Below are positions 35,185 to 46,779 of a stretch of 64,000 bases of DNA, piece by piece. Origin of the DNA: Spirogloea muscicola (Eukaryota > Streptophyta > Zygnematophyceae > Spirogloeales > Spirogloeaceae); the NCBI GenBank assembly GCA_009602725.1, contig WELB01000118.1, positions 175,883-239,882 on the forward strand, in the 5' to 3' direction. Within the stretch, counting starts at the first letter, position 1. Each line of letters begins with the position of its first letter. A model generated the notes under the pieces. It was not told the origin of the DNA, made no database searches, and saw nothing but the letters and a program-made list of their open reading frames with translations. The translations under genes were made by a program, and so were the position numbers.

Positions 35185-38100
35185 CGCTGCGGTTCCTGCA
35201 CCTGCGGTCTGGTGGCACTGCTCTCCGCCTCCCTCTCCAACTCCACATCCGCCTGGTCCTTGCCCTTGCCTGCCGTGGTAGACTCTCGTCGCCGTTTTGC
35301 GGGGCTCTCGCTGGACGTCGAACCCAGGCCAGGCTTGCGCTTCTTCGAAGGCAACTCTCTTGTGCTGGATTGTGTCTTTCCGTCAGTGTCTAACAACTTG
35401 GGCACCTCTGGAACCGCGGGCACTTGCTTCATGTCCTGCTGCTGCTGCAGGGCTCGGACCTCCTTCAACCTGTGCCCCACCTGGTGAAGAGAGGGGGCTT
35501 GCCAAAGTTCTGAACAGTCTGCGGACTCGAATGGAAACCTCCTTGACCAGTATCACTTGCAGCATCTTATGAATTTTCTGACTGCCGAGCACTAATGACT
35601 GCAGCAAAACTGTGGTTACCTTCTGCATGGCGACGTCATAGTCGTGCAAAGACCCATGCTCCCTCTCAAACCGCACCCAAGCAGCACAGATGTACTGCAG
35701 GCACAGGTATGAGGACCATAAGGACAAAGCACGTCAAAGCAGGTATGGATGTTTTTGAGGTGATTGTTATCCCATCAGGTACTTGAGAGCAGAATCGAGT
35801 ATGACTGCGCTGCAGTGGAGCGAAGCAAACAGCAAGTGAGCAGACCTCGGTACCAGAGCCCTCGAGCCGGCAACTGTAACAGCGCTTGTAGAGGCTCCGG
35901 ACGTCCTTCAGATTGCCAAGTCGCTCCTCCATCGCAATGTACTGCTGCCAGGCCTCCGTCATCCAACCCCTGCCACCCAAGACTGTTCATGTCACTTAGA
36001 TCTGATGTCAATGTCTACTGGCAACACTACAAATTACTAGCAGATTTGCTACTTGATGTCGAGCTTAATAGACTATACCTGGTCTTAATTAGTTCCTCCC
36101 ACACGCCTCGTGCAGCGGCAAGGTCCTTGGCGAGGTCAAGCTCCACATGAGCCCAGTACCCAATGACAGGCAATGAACGATCGACATATTCTGGGTAATT
36201 CGCGTCCAAGTGCCTGTGTGCTCTCTGCAAATTTGAGCAATGGAAGGCACCAGTGAGAGGCAACAAGGTGCTCTTGATGTGCTGCCTTCATGCCTGCAAG
36301 ATAATCACAATGTCCAGTGCACTTGGTACGAGCCAAGGTAGTAGCATTAAAAGCATGCCTTTGCAGGTCTCAATGCATATGGATGCAGACCTGGAGAGTC
36401 TGAGCAAGTAAGCGGAGAGTCTTAGTACTCTGCTCCACAGGTTCACAGGAGGCTCTCCTTCTCAAATTGTCGGCACGAGTCAAGAAGATATCAGTAATCT
36501 GCGGATGCAAAGTGACGATCAGGCCCAGCTCCCCAATGCCGAAGTCATGCTGATACGACAAGGGCTCAGACTAACTTAGGGCTGAACCCTTATGTGACCA
36601 GAGATTGGTACCACATTATCCCCGACTTGGACTTCTCCTGTGGGAGCTCATGCCAGGTGCAAAGGTATGAAGGAAATACCTCATGAGCACCCTGTATTCC
36701 CGCCTGCAAAGCCTGCTCAAAAACCTGCACACGAACAGGCAATGGAACCCAACTTTGGGTACTTGACATGAATCTGCAAGCCGATATCTATATACATCTC
36801 TATGAGTATGAGCACGACGCAGATACCAACAGAGGGTGGAGATTGCTGGTGGTTGCTCCAGGACTCACTGTGGAGATCGAGTCTTCGGAGGCAGAAGCCC
36901 GCTCCAATGCTAGTAAGTACCGGCTCCAGAGCCCACCTACCCAGGGGCAGTTCCGGACAGCCCTCGCGTATGCACCCACAATGACGCTGTGCACCTGTCC
37001 GGCCAGATCAACAACCCAAGTCTATGCCCTGTCAGCATGATCACAAGTCCTGTCAAGGCAAACGACATACGCAGCTGCGCCTAGCCATGGTAGAGCAGCA
37101 GGCAGAGGTTGAGAAGTGACACAGGCCTTGAGGGAGTTGTCGAGGTAAGCAGTGTACTGGAGCCACAGGTCGTGATTGACAGGGATTGCCGCTACCGCCC
37201 TCTCGTACAAGATCTGCGACCTCGCCGGCTCCTTGGTGCTCTCCTCCAGCGCAATATATGCCTGCAGGAGTTGCGCCTCAGGGCAGTGTTAAGTACAAGC
37301 CTGAAGCAAGCCTTGACCTGCACCTGTCAGCATGCTATAAACTCTACGAGGAAATCACCTTTTTCTGTACCAATGGTTGCAAAGACAAAGTCTACTCCAC
37401 AGAATGAACCATAAATTCAGTAAATACTCGTGAGCCGTGGACTACCAGATAGTCTGCAAGCAGGCCCTCATCCGTGGGCGTCCCCTGAGTAACCCTCTCC
37501 TCCAGATCCTGCCTCTCCGTGCAGGCTGCCGCCGCTTTCTTGATTGCTGCCTGGAGATGTTGCGGAAGGCTACCTGTCACCTCCTCACCGTTCGCAGCCA
37601 TGCCCTGGTCCCCACCCTGCAGCTGCTGCTGCTGCTCCCAGGCACGGTACTCCGCTGCCAGCTCTGCTTGGCCAAAGAGTGGGACCGCCAGCTGCCGGTG
37701 GTAGAGGCTTCGCACCCTCTCTGCCTGCTTGTCTTGTGCCTGGAGATAGTGTGAGATGATACAAGTGCCCAATTAGCAAGCGCAGACTGCCCAACTTATG
37801 GTGTAAATGACAGCACTTGAAAGCCGTCCTACCCACAATAAAAGCAATGCCATCGCCAAGCGCATTGCAGCGTGACAACAACCTCAACCTTGGACTCATC
37901 GAGGAGCACGTCCTGCTCAAATCTGCGGTATGCAGCCCACAGAGCAGTGCCCTCGGAGAGGTGTAGGCCGCCCGCTGAGAGAGCTCGCTCAAAGAGCGCG
38001 CGCATTTTTGAGCTGCCTTCGACCGAGTGTTGCCTGACGCCCTCGTTGTGTTCACAGACGAATGCCAGGTAGCCAAGCCACAGGGGGATGTGCTGCACAG

Positions 38101-39001
38101 CCACCGTGCAGGACTTAGATGACTAAGTTCCGCTCTTGAAAGCTTGAAGAACACAAGCATGAGAACAGGAGCTAGTACAATGTGAATAAGCGAGACCTAT
38201 CCTCACACCTGAGCCATATGCACCAGTGAGCACAGGTGCTCCCAGGCTTACCAAGTACTCGCTGATGCCCCGCTCAAAGAGGGCTTCAACGGCCGCACAG
38301 TCTGCCGGCCTGCAACAACAGCACAGTCAGCAATTGCTCCTAGCCCAAGTGGCCAGAAGTAGAAAAGTGCACGCGACCTGCAACCTAAAATGAGCTTACA
38401 CCCTGAACACTTGTAGCTATGAACTGCAGAAGGTACAGCAGTATGATGATGCAGCTCTACCTGCAGCAACTCTCAAGAAAGCACATACACTGCAACCTAT
38501 CGAGCCATAAATCTGAAAGCCGAAGTTGTCAAAGAGCGTGCCCGATAAAGTCATGTGAAGATGAACGCGTGGGGTGGTTTACTCGGAAACGAGCCGCACT
38601 TCGTCCTGGGCCCACTCGAGCCACATGGGTCCCGCCAGCGGGTACAGCACATTCATGGCTTCCCTTGCCGCGCGCAGCCTCTCGAGGTGTCCCGCCCGCC
38701 GCAGGGCCGCAATGTACTGCGATGCAGAGCATATGTAAAGGGTTTAAGGTTTTGGGTTTAAGGTTTCGTGTGGAGTGTTGGACAGTGTGGGACGATGAAG
38801 CTCAGAGCTCAGAGAGCTCGGATCAGCCGCGTTAAATGACAGGAGGAATCAAGGCACTGGGCTGGCGCTCGCAGAGCCCAGCTGCCGGAGCTTCCGCGCA
38901 CCTCGACGTGGGCCTGGTAGTCCGCGGGGACGGCCGCCAGCCGCGCTTCCAGCGCAGCCACGGCGTCGTCGGCCGCTTGGGCGGCGGCCGCCTCCGCCAT
39001 C

Positions 39002-39046
<45 letters not shown>

Positions 39047-39264
39047 TCCTCCTCCTTCCCGTCGTCGACGCCGTCGCCCTCGTCCTCCTGGCCGCCGTCG
39101 CCGCCGCCGTCCTCCACGGCGCCGCCGGCAGTGCCTCCGCGGGCGGCACCCACGTCTTCGTCCTCCTCCTCGAGGTCGCTGTGCTCGCAGGCGTCCTCGC
39201 CGCCATCTTCGGCGACGGCGGCTGCCGCCGCCCCCGCCGCCGCGACGTCCTCCACGCCCGCCAT
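33998..39264 (-). CDS. SART3/Prp24-type U6 snRNP recycling factor
   Basis: HAT-repeat and RRM protein expected to anneal U6 to U4 snRNA in the nucleus. The start at 39264 (MAGVEDVAAAG) precedes a very acidic Asp/Glu tract. Twelve or so small exons carry half-a-TPR repeats, for example LERLRAAREAMNVLYPLAGP (38,700-38,590), HIPLWLGYLAFVCEHNEGVR, SQILYERAVAAIPVNHDLWL, VIGYWAHVELDLAKDLAAAR and WVRFEREHGSLHDYDVAMQ. A Gln-rich, Lys/Arg-rich linker follows (35,480-35,130). An RRM is assembled from three exons: CTAFVKNIAHE (RNP2), EEIAEWFSQCGQVKEVRRGR, GFAYVEFGDEESLQVALR (RNP1). The C-terminus, KSNDDFRKMLQKGGQG-stop, is the Lsm-interacting motif of Prp24/SART3. Only one RRM is visible, whereas Prp24 has several and human SART3 has two. 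Some HAT exon borders are approximate. Confidence 0.92.
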
Positions 39265-39314
39265 GCCGTGCTCGCGGCCGCGCTGCAGCAGCGGCTGCCC
39301 AACTCGAGTAAGCA

Positions 39315-39396
39315 ACTTGGTGCAAGGTGCTCCGAGGCAGTGGGGCCACTGTGGCTCAGCTCATCTGACTTCCTACTGCTGACACGGGGGTATTGA
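39315..39396 (+). mobile_element. LINE 3' end (SDFLLLTRGY) in SART3 5' flank
   Basis: The plus frame ends SSSDFLLLTRGY-stop at 39394-39396. It sits about 50-130 bases upstream of the SART3 start codon on the opposite strand. Confidence 0.65.
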
Positions 39397-39426
39397 GGGC
39401 GCCCTGTCTGCCTAGCCTTTGGCTCC

Positions 39427-39566
39427 GTCATGAACACCTGTATGCATCTGGCTGGCATTTCACAGCCGATTCTTTCATATCAGCAGCCGCTTTCTCTGTC
39501 ATGAACACCTGTATGCATCTGGCTGGCATTTCACAGCCGATTCTTTCATATCAGCAGCCGCTTTCT
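39427..39566 (+). repeat. 71-bp tandem duplication containing a hairpin tail
   Basis: GTCATGAACACCTGTATGCA starts at 39427 and again at 39498. Each unit contains GGCTGGCATTTCACAGCC, a version of the LINE tail hairpin, and ends in a TTTCT-rich segment. Confidence 0.9.
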
Positions 39567-39715
39567 TTCGTGGACAGCTGCTCTGATCCGGCTCCTCCAG
39601 ACCTTGCCCATTCCTTTGGGCTGGCCTCTCACAGCCACCTGTCATTCTGGCCGCGCTTTCTTTCTGATGTAGTCCACCGTCTCTTTCTGATGGAAGAGCT
39701 GCTTTGCCAGCCCCT
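39567..39715 (+). mobile_element. LINE 3' UTR, GGCCGC-type
   Basis: CCGGCTCCTCCAGACCTTGC, GGGCTGGCCTCTCACAGCC and CATTCTGGCCGCGCTTTC give the same UTR class as 26575-26715 and 58640-58760. Confidence 0.6.
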
Positions 39716-40395
39716 CTTCCTGGCCCAGGTATTCCGGATGCGGCTCTCCGTGTCCCTCCAACGCTCCCTCGCCTATGCCGTCCACTGGCCGCGCTATCGC
39801 ACCGATGTGGTCGACCGCTCCAACCCGGGGCTCTCTGCCTCGCGGGCTGGCCATGCTGCGGCGAAGGCTGCTCGCAGCAAGGCGTCCAAGCACGCCGACC
39901 ACCCGGCTGCAGATGAATTCATTCCCCTGGCAGTGGACGTGCACGGGGCTCTCGGGTCCCAGTGGCTCGACCTGCTGGCCAGGCTCGCGCGGCGTGCTGT
40001 ATCCTGCCGGCGCGGCGAGCCGGCTGACTTTAATGCAGCTGGCTGGTGGGCTCAGGTATACCGGATGAGATTTTCAGTGTCCCTCCAGCAGTGAGACTGT
40101 CTGTATCCCTTCAGCGGTCCATGGCCCACGCTCTGCATCTGCGTGCTGGCCGTGCTCTTGCTGCGGCCTCTGGCTTTCGTCAGGGTGATAGCTTCCCGGC
40201 AGCTAGTCTGTCGGATCTGAGGCTCCTCACTCGTAATTACTGAGTGATCCATCCTCCCCCTGTTTTTCCCATCGCATCCTCAGGCCCCTTTGTAGCTGCT
40301 CAACGCTCTTATTAGGCCCCTTCGAACCTCTGTCAATTCTTTTGAGCTGGCTTTTCGCAGCCCTTGCCCCCATTGGGAGTACCACTTCTTCTATC
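39716..40395 (+). mobile_element. Rearranged LINE with complete 3' UTR
   Basis: The plus frame 39393-40094 contains FRMRLSVSLQRSLAYAV, a segment that normally lies near the C-terminus, and then jumps back to TDVVDRSNPGLSASRAGHAA, which normally lies upstream. It continues through FIPLAVDVHGALGSQWLDLL to a stop at 40092-40094, and the C-terminal segment resumes in another frame to SLSDLRLLTRNY-stop (about 40243). The 3' UTR has the GAGCTGGCTTTTCGCAGCCC hairpin and ends GGGAGTACCACTTCTT. It is the same class as 24801-25895, whose ORF it closely resembles. Confidence 0.8.
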
Positions 40396-40640
40396 GCGGC
40401 TGCTTCTGGGTCGCGTCTGGATGCATCTTTTCCTGCGTCGAGCTTCTCCGACCTGATGTTGCTCACTCGGGAGTATTGAGCTTCCTGTGATTTCGTCGTG
40501 TCTTATTTTCTAGCTGCATAGCTGTGTGTTTTTTGTTTTTTGGCTTTTGACATTGTCCATTCTTTCTGGGCTGGCTTTTGCTGGCCCTTTCTTTTGTTTC
40601 TTTCTCTATGGGCGCGCACTTTCTTCTTCTCTATGTGCGA
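40396..40640 (+). mobile_element. LINE 3' end (SDLMLLTREY) with TATGGGCG-type UTR
   Basis: The plus frame ends SSFSDLMLLTREY-stop at 40477-40479. The UTR then has GACATTGTCCATTCTTTCTG, GGGCTGGCTTTTGCTGGCCC and CTATGGGCGCGC. Confidence 0.7.
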
Positions 40641-41587
40641 GCCCTTTCTTTCTTTCCGAATAAGTCGCTGTGGAAGGGCCTATAAATATTGAGCTCTCTG
40701 AAGCGACTGTAAGTTGCTGTATGCCTAAGTTTTGCATACGTTCAAGTTTGGAAATATTTAGGATATTGGGGGGGTCTGGGGTTTAGGGTACGTGGACAGG
40801 TGGAAGAGCTAGACGCAACATTGATGTGTGCACTAGTGTGTGGAACAAGACAGGCCTCTACACTCAATAGACCCGGTGATACTTGTCAAAGCCCACACCT
40901 TTGAAACTCACCTGAATGTTCAAGTCAAGCAGCGTGCACTTTTGTGCTTGAGATGAGCCACATTGATGTGTAAAACGAAATAGGCTCTGGATGCATGCTT
41001 GCCCACGCCAGTTGCCGGCCACACTACTGATGAATGTAGACGCCCGCAAGGTGGCAAGGCGACAAATGATTGCATAGAAATTTTGACATGACCTCAAGTG
41101 CAGAGTTCTTAGCTTTCTATCACATTCTCGTGCCACATGTTAATGAGGATACCGATTGGAAGCTGTAGCGCAGGTCATACACATCAAGGTCATCAAGGTC
41201 AGTGAATGCCTCGCAAGTATGGGCTTACTCCGCATACATAGACCTCTACTCAGCGAGCTCAAATGTAACAAAACACCAGATCTTAATTGCTAGAAAAACT
41301 AGTCAAATATTTGTACAACCTTTTTGGCACAAATGAGCTAACGGATATCGACTTGGCGCTAGCTGGCTAAAAGATCCTAGATGGCAACTGCGAGCAACTT
41401 AGTTGCTCGCGGGTAGTAATTGGCAGCTCAACCAAAATGGGTTCTAATGGGGCGAGCCTATTGAATACTGCTTGCAAAACATTACAAATGTACGACACGG
41501 TTTTCCCCTCCGATTGCTACAGCTTCCAGGTTTGTGAAGACCTACTTCATTGTATAAAAAACATCCACAGTAATCTAAGCATGAACT
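40641..41587. other. AT-richer intergenic, 3' flank of the P450 gene
   Basis: No gene was found. It contains GGTTTAGGGTACG near 40778, one telomere-like unit, and otherwise unique-looking AT-richer sequence. Confidence 0.5.
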
Positions 41588-44500
41588 TCATAACCTTCGC
41601 GGGGTAACTTCCATGAGCAAACCGCCAGGGAAGTTCATGGTGATATCGTACTTGAAATGCAAGACTCCCGTAGGCTTGATGGCACGGAAGTGGAAGCGCT
41701 GAATCAAAGCAGCTACCACTTGCGTGACTGACATAAGCGCAAACGAAGCCCCCAAGCACATGCGTGGCCCAGCCCCAAACGGCACCCAAGCGAATTTGTG
41801 GCGCATTGCCTCTTCCTCTGGCAGGAAGCGCTCCTGTTGATTACAAGAAGGCCATGCTCAGCCAGCCAATATGCACAGTTGCTGGAACACCAGCACAATA
41901 GGAGGTCCGACTAAGAATGGTCGTCAATCAAGGTGCACTCACCGGTCTGAAGAGCTCTGCCTCGGGCCAGACTGCCTCATTCCGGCCCATTGCATAGGTT
42001 GACATAAAAACAACCTGAGCAACAATTGGAGCATATATAAGAGTCCTGTGCTCCATATTGTTAGCTTCCAACAACAGCCTTTCACAACGATCCATGGCGC
42101 CTGCTGACCCAATTCTGCTGCTTTGTTCTGATTCAAGGTCAACGGAGAAGTTGATGGGCTCACATCTCCGCCGGGGATTTTGTAACCTCCTGGGAGTGTA
42201 TCTGTGTGCTGCACCTCTCGAGGGAACAAAGGAATGGGTGGGAATAGTCGCAGAGTTTCTTTGACAACCATCTGTGTGTACTGAAGACTCCCATTTGTAA
42301 TGTCCTCATACAGCGGGGGCCGCCCCTTCAACACTCTCTGGACCTCCTCAACAACCTGGTACAAGGAGTGCAATTCAGGAGGTGGCCAGACAGAAAACAA
42401 GCAGAACAAGACCTAGGACAACTCGAGCTCTCACAATTTAGACCCGAAACAGCTCCCCAGCAACTTCATTTGGTGGTGGAGCCAAAATACCACAGCCAGT
42501 GCTGGTCCTTGAAGCATATTCAAGCAAAATGAACCAATGGAATGACTGTAGAGGGGAGCTTGCAGAGCAAGTGAAGCTCACAAGGTGCACTATGTGCCCC
42601 GCATATACTAATTTACTTGCCAATAATTAGATGCCAAGCGAAGAGTCATGAAGAAGGTGTCTGCGTGTGGTATTAGATGGCACCTTGGCTTCAACCTCAG
42701 GATGCTGAGAGATGCAGTATAATGCTGCTGTTATTGTTGTCGCAGTAGTCTCATGTCCGGCTCCCATGATGTCGTGAACATCTTCCCAAAGTTCCTCATC
42801 TGTTAGCTTCTCCCCATTCTCGTCCTGGCCAAATTACCCGCAAAAGAGTTGTCTGAATTGCCAACTTCAGGCTTTGCAAGCAGTACAACAATACCCATCC
42901 AGTATGATATACTTGACATACTTGAGACTTCAGCTCGACAGGTTCTCAAAGCAAAGAGGATATAAGATTACAGGTTCATGCTAACAGAGCGCAGATTATA
43001 GAGTGCCCTTTGGTTCTTCAGGAGATTTACCTCAGCATCCAAAAGCACACCAAGTAAATCAGGAACAGACTGTCCAGTCAGCTTAGCTTCTTGTCGCCGA
43101 TCCTGCCAATGCCATACAGCTGGATTCGTCACGCTTGGCAGGTGCTCGTTCGTCCAAAAACAGACTTGTAGCTGGCTGTCTCGACCCAGTAACCAGGAAA
43201 TTGGAGCTACAAGTGAAAGTAAACATACACTTACCTGAATTAGGTTGGTCATGATACTCCGCATCTCATTCAATGCATTGTCCATCCTGACCATGCCAGG
43301 CTCTTTAAGTGCCCTCAAAGCCCTCAGAACCACCAAAGGTGTAATGAAGACATTGCCCATCAATTGCTGAGACTCATTGACGGCCATCAGGAGGCGATCT
43401 TGCCCAGCATCACCACCCTGCGCTTTCCCTGAGCAGAGTAAGCGCGCAGTTGGTCTTATGAGACAGATTGTGTGAGGCGTGCTGCTTGCCTAACGCATGG
43501 ATTAGCTTCTTCTGAATCCTGTGACAATGTAACTTAATTATTCTGCGCAAATCCCTTCAAAGATTGGCCTTATGAGTATTACCTGCAGGATCTTCTTTGA
43601 CCCGCTCTATTTGGCCAAAATCTCTGCTAAAAGCCACGGCGCCGATAATGTCAAGGGTCAGTCGCTGAATATGTAGTGCAACATCACCTTGCACACTTCC
43701 CATTGCCTCCCAGACATCTGAAATTGATTCCACCTGCCATTGATAGGGGTACAAGCTGCATCAGCTTGCATACACGGAGTAATGTCATCATCTCTTCACC
43801 TTTGTGACAAATGCTGGCATCAACGGCAGGAGTGCTACCTACCTTATCCACGATGACTTGTGTGAATCTCTGCAACTGCTTCTTCAACAAGAAAGGCGGC
43901 TGGCACATCTTCCTGTGCTGACGGTTGTACTCCCCCTGCGATCCTAAGATACCCTTTCCATGCGTGACATACTCATATATGGCAGGAAGGAACCTTCTTG
44001 AATAGTTCTTGGCATTTGTCACACAAATATGGTGCACGAGCTCCGGGTCATTAACAAAGGTCCAAGCACTGACGGCATTGGAGAATCTGGAAAAGGACAC
44101 TTCGAGAAACACAGACTTAGTTTAACCAGATTCATAAGTAAGCCACGCATGCACCCTCTCTGCCAAGTATTTCCTACCTCAGGCAAGCCGGTTAGCTGCT
44201 CAATTCACCTGCAACTGTGACGATCCCCAAGCAAATACGTGGCCTAGCATTCCGCTTTCTGTCGACTGTGCAGCTCTTTGACTGTAGTCATATCCCGCAA
44301 TTATCGCTACTGAGCAATGCATGCTTGCATACATGTAACACTAGGTTGAGTGGCACAGTCTCCTCACCTGCAGATTCCCCCGTACTTGCGAGAGTACTGG
44401 AGGGTGGCCTCTTCAATTCCAAACAGGGCAATGTGGCTAAGGTCAAGAATGTTTGCTATCAGATTTACAGGGTGTGGGCCTGGGATGGGGGTGCCTGACG

Positions 44501-45327
44501 TGGAATCAAGCACTGGCAAATCCTGCACCCGAGCGAGCTGTCACATGAGGAGCTTATCCGAGTGCAGTATCCAGATGTTTGGCTCGAAGATTAAAGCAAT
44601 GCCATGACAGTGTGAAGCAATTGCTTCAGCTTGTTTGCTCGAGGATTGGTCGCTATTAGGCTACTGTGATGCAGCAGCACTGTTAGCTGCTAGTATGCCA
44701 GCAAAAAGAGGAGAACTGCAAAAGCTGAAATTACTGTCCATCATGTGCTGAGTGCGGCTGCGCAGCGGAGCTTGATGATGGCTTACCTGTACACTAGCTG
44801 GCGACCGCACTAATGTCCCGAACTCAGCCGCAGCACCGTGAAAGGGACAGCGGCTGGCGTCTGAGCTGACAGCAGCTGCCATGTCGGCGCTGCTGGCTTG
44901 CAATGCCTGGGAACATCTCGCAAGCAGTGTTGGCTTGCGTCGTGCCCCATCATCTGCATCCCCATCCCCAGTGGAAGAGCTTCTCTGTCAGCAGCGTGGT
45001 GGCTGCAGGAAGTTGATCACTGATTCGCTCCCAAAATTGCGGGTCAACTCTGGCTCAGCTTTTGTTTACTCAACGAAGTCCAAGAGGGCGAATACAGGTC
45101 ATCCAGCTATCTGGCTTTCCAAGCTGGGACTACTTATTTGCATCCCATTTCAGCCTAATTTCCGGGTCTTGTGAGCTTCGGCCTGCTATGATGTAGTAGA
45201 GTGACTCACATGCAGATACGCGAGCTCCAGCAGACGGCCGGGGCCGTGCCTGCAGGTGAGCACCAGTGAGCCAGAGCTGCCGTTCTTGGAGGCAGGCAGC
45301 TCCGTCCGGCAGCCGCAGCAAAGCCAT
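41588..45327 (-). CDS. Cytochrome P450 with putative plastid transit peptide
   Basis: Haem-thiolate monooxygenase. The stop is at 41588-41590. Diagnostic parts in gene order: proline-rich hinge IPGPHP (about 44,485), KYGGICR, NAKNYSRRFLPAIYEYVTHG (about 43,980), RLTLDIIGAVAFSRDFGQ, I-helix MGAGHETTATT (about 42,760), K-helix ExxR in KETLRLFPPIPLFPREV (about 42,230), meander and PERF analogue ELFRP|ERFLPE, and haem loop FGAGPRMCLG with the Cys ligand (about 41,765). Spacing and wording resemble plant CYP97-clan enzymes (carotenoid hydroxylases), but the substrate is inference. Exon 1 (45327-45210, MALLRLPDGAACLQERQ) splices in phase to exon 2 (44953-44787) and gives an Ala/Arg/Ser-rich leader that fits a plastid transit peptide. 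The alternative start is Met in exon 2 (44903 or 44882). Confidence 0.88.
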
Positions 45328-45519
45328 GATTGACGGATGGCCGCGCGCCGGCGCCCGGTACGGCTGCCGCTCCGGAGCAGCAGCCGGCCGCCGCGCTCAG
45401 CAATGCAGCATGCCGGCCTGCGCAACCACAGCCGGCCGCCAAGGACCGGCTTCCCGCTCTCGCTCGCGCGCCTGAGTGCTCGCCGGCGCCGCCGCAGCTT
45501 GTCTCGGGCCTGGAGAGGC

Positions 45520-45592
45520 ACTCTCCGCCGCCGCCGCCTCCGCCGCCGTCGCCGCCGCCGCCGCCGCCGCCGCCGCTGGCGCCGCCGGGGAT
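45520..45592. repeat. (CCG)n microsatellite upstream of P450
   Basis: An almost uninterrupted CCG/GCC repeat about 0.2 kb upstream of the P450 start codon. It creates long Arg/Ala/Pro shadow frames. Confidence 0.9.
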
Positions 45593-45628
45593 GAGGCGAG
45601 CGGCTAAGGGAGTTTCCTGCAGGGGGCG

Positions 45629-45636
45629 TATATATC
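45629..45636 (-). promoter_or_regulatory. TATATA element upstream of P450
   Basis: A TATATA string in a GC-rich context, about 300 bases upstream of the proposed P450 start on the minus strand. It could be a TATA box. There is no other support. Confidence 0.25.
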
Positions 45637-45794
45637 CATCCGGCGCGGGAGCTGAGCCGCGGCCTTCCGGCTATTGGGCAAAGCGGGGTCCGCCCGCCGG
45701 CCCCACTCGCCGCAAACGGCGCCTCGCTGACGTCCGCTCTCCCGCTCACCCCTCCCTCGCCTTCTCAACGTTCGGAGCCGAGCGAGGGAGTGAA

Positions 45795-45885
45795 AGAAGA
45801 TTTGAAGGACTCGCCCATTGAGGATATCGGCTGGAACAGCCAGCCCAAAAAGAATGGACACTGTCCAAAGCCAAAGAAGCATGGA
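45795..45885 (-). mobile_element. Hairpin tail copy (GGACACTGTCC type)
   Basis: Antisense: GACTCGCCCATTGAGGATAT, then GGCTGGAACAGCCAGCCC and GGACACTGTCC. It is the same class as 10915-10982. Confidence 0.65.
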
Positions 45886-46145
45886 AGCGAAAGAGAGGCC
45901 AGACTCGAGCCTTTCAAGAGTCCTGGAAATGGGCCTATGAGCTGGCTGGCTAAGGGGGCAGTGTAAGGCAAATGGCTGTGGGCTGCCTGTCACTGCGTTA
46001 CTTTCAGAGTTCTATTTGGATGAGCCCAACAGTGGTTTCTATGACTCTGGTTGGACGCCATTGTACGATATCCAAGTTTCAGAAAATTGGCAACTTAGCG
46101 ACACGTCCGAGTAACGACTGAACGGAGCCCCGGCGGCGCCCCAAA

Positions 46146-46251
46146 GAGAAGAAGTGGCACTCCCAATGGGGGCAAGGGCTGCGAAAAGCCAGCCCAAAAA
46201 GAATGCACAAAGGTTCAGAGGGGCCTAAGAGCGGTGAGCAGCTACAAAGAA
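46146..46251 (-). mobile_element. LINE 3' UTR, CCACTTCTT type
   Basis: Antisense start AAGAAGTGGCACTCCCAATG with hairpin GGGCTGCGAAAAGCCAGCCC. It is almost identical to 24802-24900. Confidence 0.75.
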
Positions 46252-46352
46252 GAAAGTGCTCGCCCATTGAGAATAGGGGCTGGAACAACCAGCCCGAAAA
46301 AGAATGAACAGAGTACGAGAAGGGGGCCAGGGGAAGCGCTAAGTAACAGAAA
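46252..46352 (-). mobile_element. LINE 3' UTR, GGGCGAGCACTTTC type
   Basis: It directly abuts the previous copy, with the same sequence as 24392-24490 including the GGGCTGGTTGTTCCAGCCC hairpin. Confidence 0.75.
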
Positions 46353-46673
46353 CGGGCCTGTCGCCCCAAAGGCGACAAGACGCGGAGGTTGGGCTTGGCG
46401 GCGCTTGTGGCCAACCAAGATCAGGCGCCGCCCGGGCTGTACCAACCGGCGGGGCTTCTGGAGGTCCCCTTGATTTCCTATTGGGCGACTAGATCCGGCC
46501 GAATCGCCGCTGCGAGCTTGCCACCGAAATATCCCCTTCACCATCCAAACTCGTTCCCACGCGCCACCCTGCTGCGGCAGACATAGGCCCCGTTCCCACC
46601 GTGCAAGCCTCAGCGCAGATGAGCGTGCCATGTGCCTCTTGGTGCTGCCATCAGAAACGACAGCTCCCCATAG

Positions 46674-46779
46674 AGAAGAAGTGGCACTCCAAATGGGGGC
46701 AAGGGCTGTGATAAGCCAGCCCAAAAAGAATTGACAAGGGTTCGGAGGGGCCGACAAGCGTTTAGCAGCTACAGAGGAC
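46674..46779 (-). mobile_element. LINE 3' UTR, CCACTTCTT type
   Basis: Antisense start AGAAGTGGCACTCCAAATGG with the hairpin and GACAAGGGTTCGGAGGGGCC. It is inserted directly beside the next LINE's 3' end. Confidence 0.7.

Noticed and set aside
38836-39396. Plus-strand 186-codon frame, Val/Leu-rich, over the SART3 N-terminus
   Set aside because: Most of it is antisense to the acidic Asp/Glu tract of SART3. Only its last codons (SDFLLLTRGY) are meaningful, as a LINE end.
39427-39566. 71-bp duplication as a DNA transposon with terminal inverted repeats
   Set aside because: The two units are direct repeats and each carries the LINE-type hairpin. There are no terminal inverted repeats or target duplication.
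44881-45174. 97-codon plus-strand frame beginning MSALLACNAWEH
   Set aside because: It overlaps P450 exon 2 and the intron before it on the other strand and has no domain.
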